DNA from: Myxococcales bacterium
GTDB lineage: Bacteria > Myxococcota_A > Polyangia > Nannocystales > Nannocystaceae
Length of the DNA: 64,000 nt
Reading direction: 5' to 3'
NCBI GenBank assembly: GCA_020633335.1
Contig: JACKDU010000003.1
Location: 558,001-622,000 of the forward strand
The position numbers and the translations under genes are program-made. Below the pieces are notes generated by a model, which was not told the DNA's origin, searched no databases, and saw only the letters and a list, made by a program, of their open reading frames with translations. Below are positions 62,494 through 64,000 of the stretch, piece after piece (the first letter of the stretch is position 1; each line of letters opens with the position of its first letter).

Positions 62494-64000
62494 CGCGGCG
62501 GCATCGCGGGCGCGGCCTCGCGGTCGCGGTCGCGGTCGCCCTTGCGGCCTGCGGCGGCGAGCCGCGGCCGCCGGTCGAGTACGTGGTCGACCTCGCCGAG
62601 GACGTGCCGATGACCGGCGTCGACGACCCGAACTTCGCCGAGCTCGACGTCGTCATGCGCCAGTTCCTCAAGTGGCGCTGCGGCGGCGCCGGCACCCTGG
62701 CGATCTCCTACAGGGGGCGGCGGGTCTACAAGCGCGGCTTCGGGCGGATGCGCGGGCGGGCGACCGAGACCCTCTACGAGGGCTGCGGCGACGACGAGTC
62801 GAACCCCTACGATCCGGACGCGCCGCTGGTCGAGCCCGACGCGCCGATGTACATCGGCAGCCTCTCGAAGGCGCTCGCGGCCGCGACCGTCCGGCGCCTC
62901 CTGGAGGAGCGCCTGGAGGCGCGCCCGGAGCTCCGCCCGCCGGCCTGCGAGGGCCCGATCTGCGCGTGCGAGGAGCCGCCCTGTCCGGGCTCCGTCGCCG
63001 ATCTCGTCCTCCTCGATCCGGCCAACGATCTCCTGCCGGAGTCCATCGCGGCGATCCTCCGCGGCGACGCGCCGGTGCCGGTCCCCCAGAGCGGGGATCC
63101 CTGCGCGAGCGGTCACGATCCGGCCTTCGCCGATCCTCGCTGGCGCGAGATCACGATCGGCAACCTGATCTCCCACCAGGCCGGCCTCTTTCGCAGCGGC
63201 AGCGGCTTCCAGGACGCCGACGACGGGGTCGTGCCCTCGCTCGCGGTGCTCCGCGGGTACACCGACGAGGCCGCCTGGGCCGCCGAGGACGCTGACCTCC
63301 GCGCCGATCCGGGGCTCGCGGCGGCGATCGAGGGCGCGCGCGCCTGGGTGGCGGAGCGCGAGGGCGGCGCGCCGGTCTACTTCGTCAACTTCTACAACGC
63401 CCTCGCCGGCGAGCGCCCGGTCGACGAGCTGATCAAGGTGTCGGCGGGCCTCTGCCTCGACTACTCGCCCGGGGTCAGCGGCATGTACGGCGACGAGGAC
63501 GGCGTCTACGAGCTCCTCGGGCAGCAGGGGGAGTACTCCAACTTCGCGCTCGGGGTGATCGGCCGGGTGATCGATCACCTCGAGGAGGCGCGCACCGGTG
63601 GGCACTACCTCCCCGATCTCGGGCACCCCGAGGAGCATGCGGCGTCGTCGCTCGGGCAATTCCTCGCCGAGGAGCTCGGGATCACCGAGGGCGTCGCGAG
63701 CCCCGAGGGGATCACCATGGCCCAGGGGATCCAGCCCGATCCGACGGGGCGGCCGCTCTACACCCCGACCCCGCGGATCTGGTCGTCGGGCACCTTCGCC
63801 CCCGAGAGCGGGGATCTCAAGCGCCCCTACTGCGTGTGGCGGGACGGGGAGTGCGACTTCCGAACCTGGCTCAAGGGCCGCGACGGCGACGTCAACCTCC
63901 GGCCGAACGTCGCGTTTGAGATCGTCGCGCCCGACGAGGGGGAGGGCTTCCGCAAGGTCGCCGCTTGGGCGACGAGCCCCCACCAGATGGCGGCCGCAGG
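62478..64000 (+). CDS. Beta-lactamase-fold serine hydrolase lipoprotein, partial
   Basis: A gene cut by the right edge of the window; 507 codons are visible. It begins with TTG at 62478 (GAGG about 10 nt upstream) and encodes a signal sequence with lipobox ALAAC (Cys 25). The class C beta-lactamase/DD-peptidase fold follows: SLSK with nucleophile Ser 128 and Lys 131, ISHQAGL near 230, and YSN at 353-355. An insertion with several cysteines (about 155-225; CEGPICACEEPPCPG) is unusual. Similar enzymes act on peptidoglycan or small esters. The start is the first that supports a signal sequence, and it overlaps the end of the cysteine-rich lipoprotein by 16 nt. Confidence 0.82.
   Translation, partial: MSPPLTRRHRGRGLAVAVAVALAACGGEPRPPVEYVVDLAEDVPMTGVDDPNFAELDVVMRQFLKWRCGGAGTLAISYRGRRVYKRGFGRMRGRATETLYEGCGDDESNPYDPDAPLVEPDAPMYIGSLSKALAAATVRRLLEERLEARPELRPPACEGPICACEEPPCPGSVADLVLLDPANDLLPESIAAILRGDAPVPVPQSGDPCASGHDPAFADPRWREITIGNLISHQAGLFRSGSGFQDADDGVVPSLAVLRGYTDEAAWAAEDADLRADPGLAAAIEGARAWVAEREGGAPVYFVNFYNALAGERPVDELIKVSAGLCLDYSPGVSGMYGDEDGVYELLGQQGEYSNFALGVIGRVIDHLEEARTGGHYLPDLGHPEEHAASSLGQFLAEELGITEGVASPEGITMAQGIQPDPTGRPLYTPTPRIWSSGTFAPESGDLKRPYCVWRDGECDFRTWLKGRDGDVNLRPNVAFEIVAPDEGEGFRKVAAWATSPHQMAAA

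Overview
The window is about 64 kb of very GC-rich bacterial chromosome, densely packed on both strands. It carries roughly 55 protein genes, one tRNA and no insertion sequence, phage gene or CRISPR array. The mix points to Myxococcota: Ser/Thr kinases fused to TPR or FHA domains, many TPR lipoproteins, a PEGA protein, an AgmX/PglI-type C-terminal domain, a TM2-SHOCT protein, DUF4175, CsrA and an outer-membrane (Gram-negative) inventory. No rRNA or species marker is present, so this assignment is inference. A complete Na+-translocating NADH:quinone reductase locus would suit a marine or salt-tolerant member.

Layout. 1-5.3 kb: a bitopic coiled-coil membrane protein, tRNA-Cys with its own terminator, a TPR lipoprotein and a FadL-like barrel. 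5.4-10.7 kb: an RHH-like/FHA protein, recG (its N-terminal part lies in another frame), a heme A synthase and a thioredoxin-like lipoprotein. 10.8-16.2 kb: a TPR lipoprotein, a kinase-FHA protein, an octaheme cytochrome c with HEAT-like tail and a small membrane protein. 16.2-20.5 kb: cardiolipin synthase, aldehyde dehydrogenase, a degenerate PilT-like protein and CsrA. 20.6-27.2 kb: a peptidase-MA/TPR protein with a DUF4175 protein, facing an ECF sigma/membrane anti-sigma/exported-protein operon.

27.3-34.4 kb is a cell-envelope string: an AsmA-like protein fused to a GT51 peptidoglycan glycosyltransferase, a beta-barrel, TrmH and a PBP1A. 34.5-38.5 kb holds small envelope proteins, an OmpA/Pal-like lipoprotein and an AgmX/PglI-like lipoprotein. 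38.6-41.2 kb is a reverse transsulfuration pair (CBS and cystathionine gamma-lyase). 41.2-45.5 kb has a barrel protein, a transmembrane kinase-TPR protein and a PEGA protein. 45.5-52.7 kb is nqrABCDEF-apbE-nqrM on the minus strand, the last being a 59-residue gene. 52.9-57.4 kb has a polyprenyl diphosphate synthase, an HtrA-like protease, a TPR lipoprotein and a membrane protein. 57.6-64 kb has guaB, guaA, ruvB, a cysteine-rich lipoprotein and a beta-lactamase-fold lipoprotein cut by the window end.

Two themes recur. Many genes start 6-9 nt after a TAnnnT -10-like hexamer with no Shine-Dalgarno sequence, which suggests leaderless transcripts. Several domain combinations are unusual: AsmA-GT51, kinase-FHA beside an octaheme cytochrome, and a PilT-like protein lacking its P-loop. 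No single obviously new defence or mobile system is visible; the accessory interest lies in these envelope, redox and signalling units.
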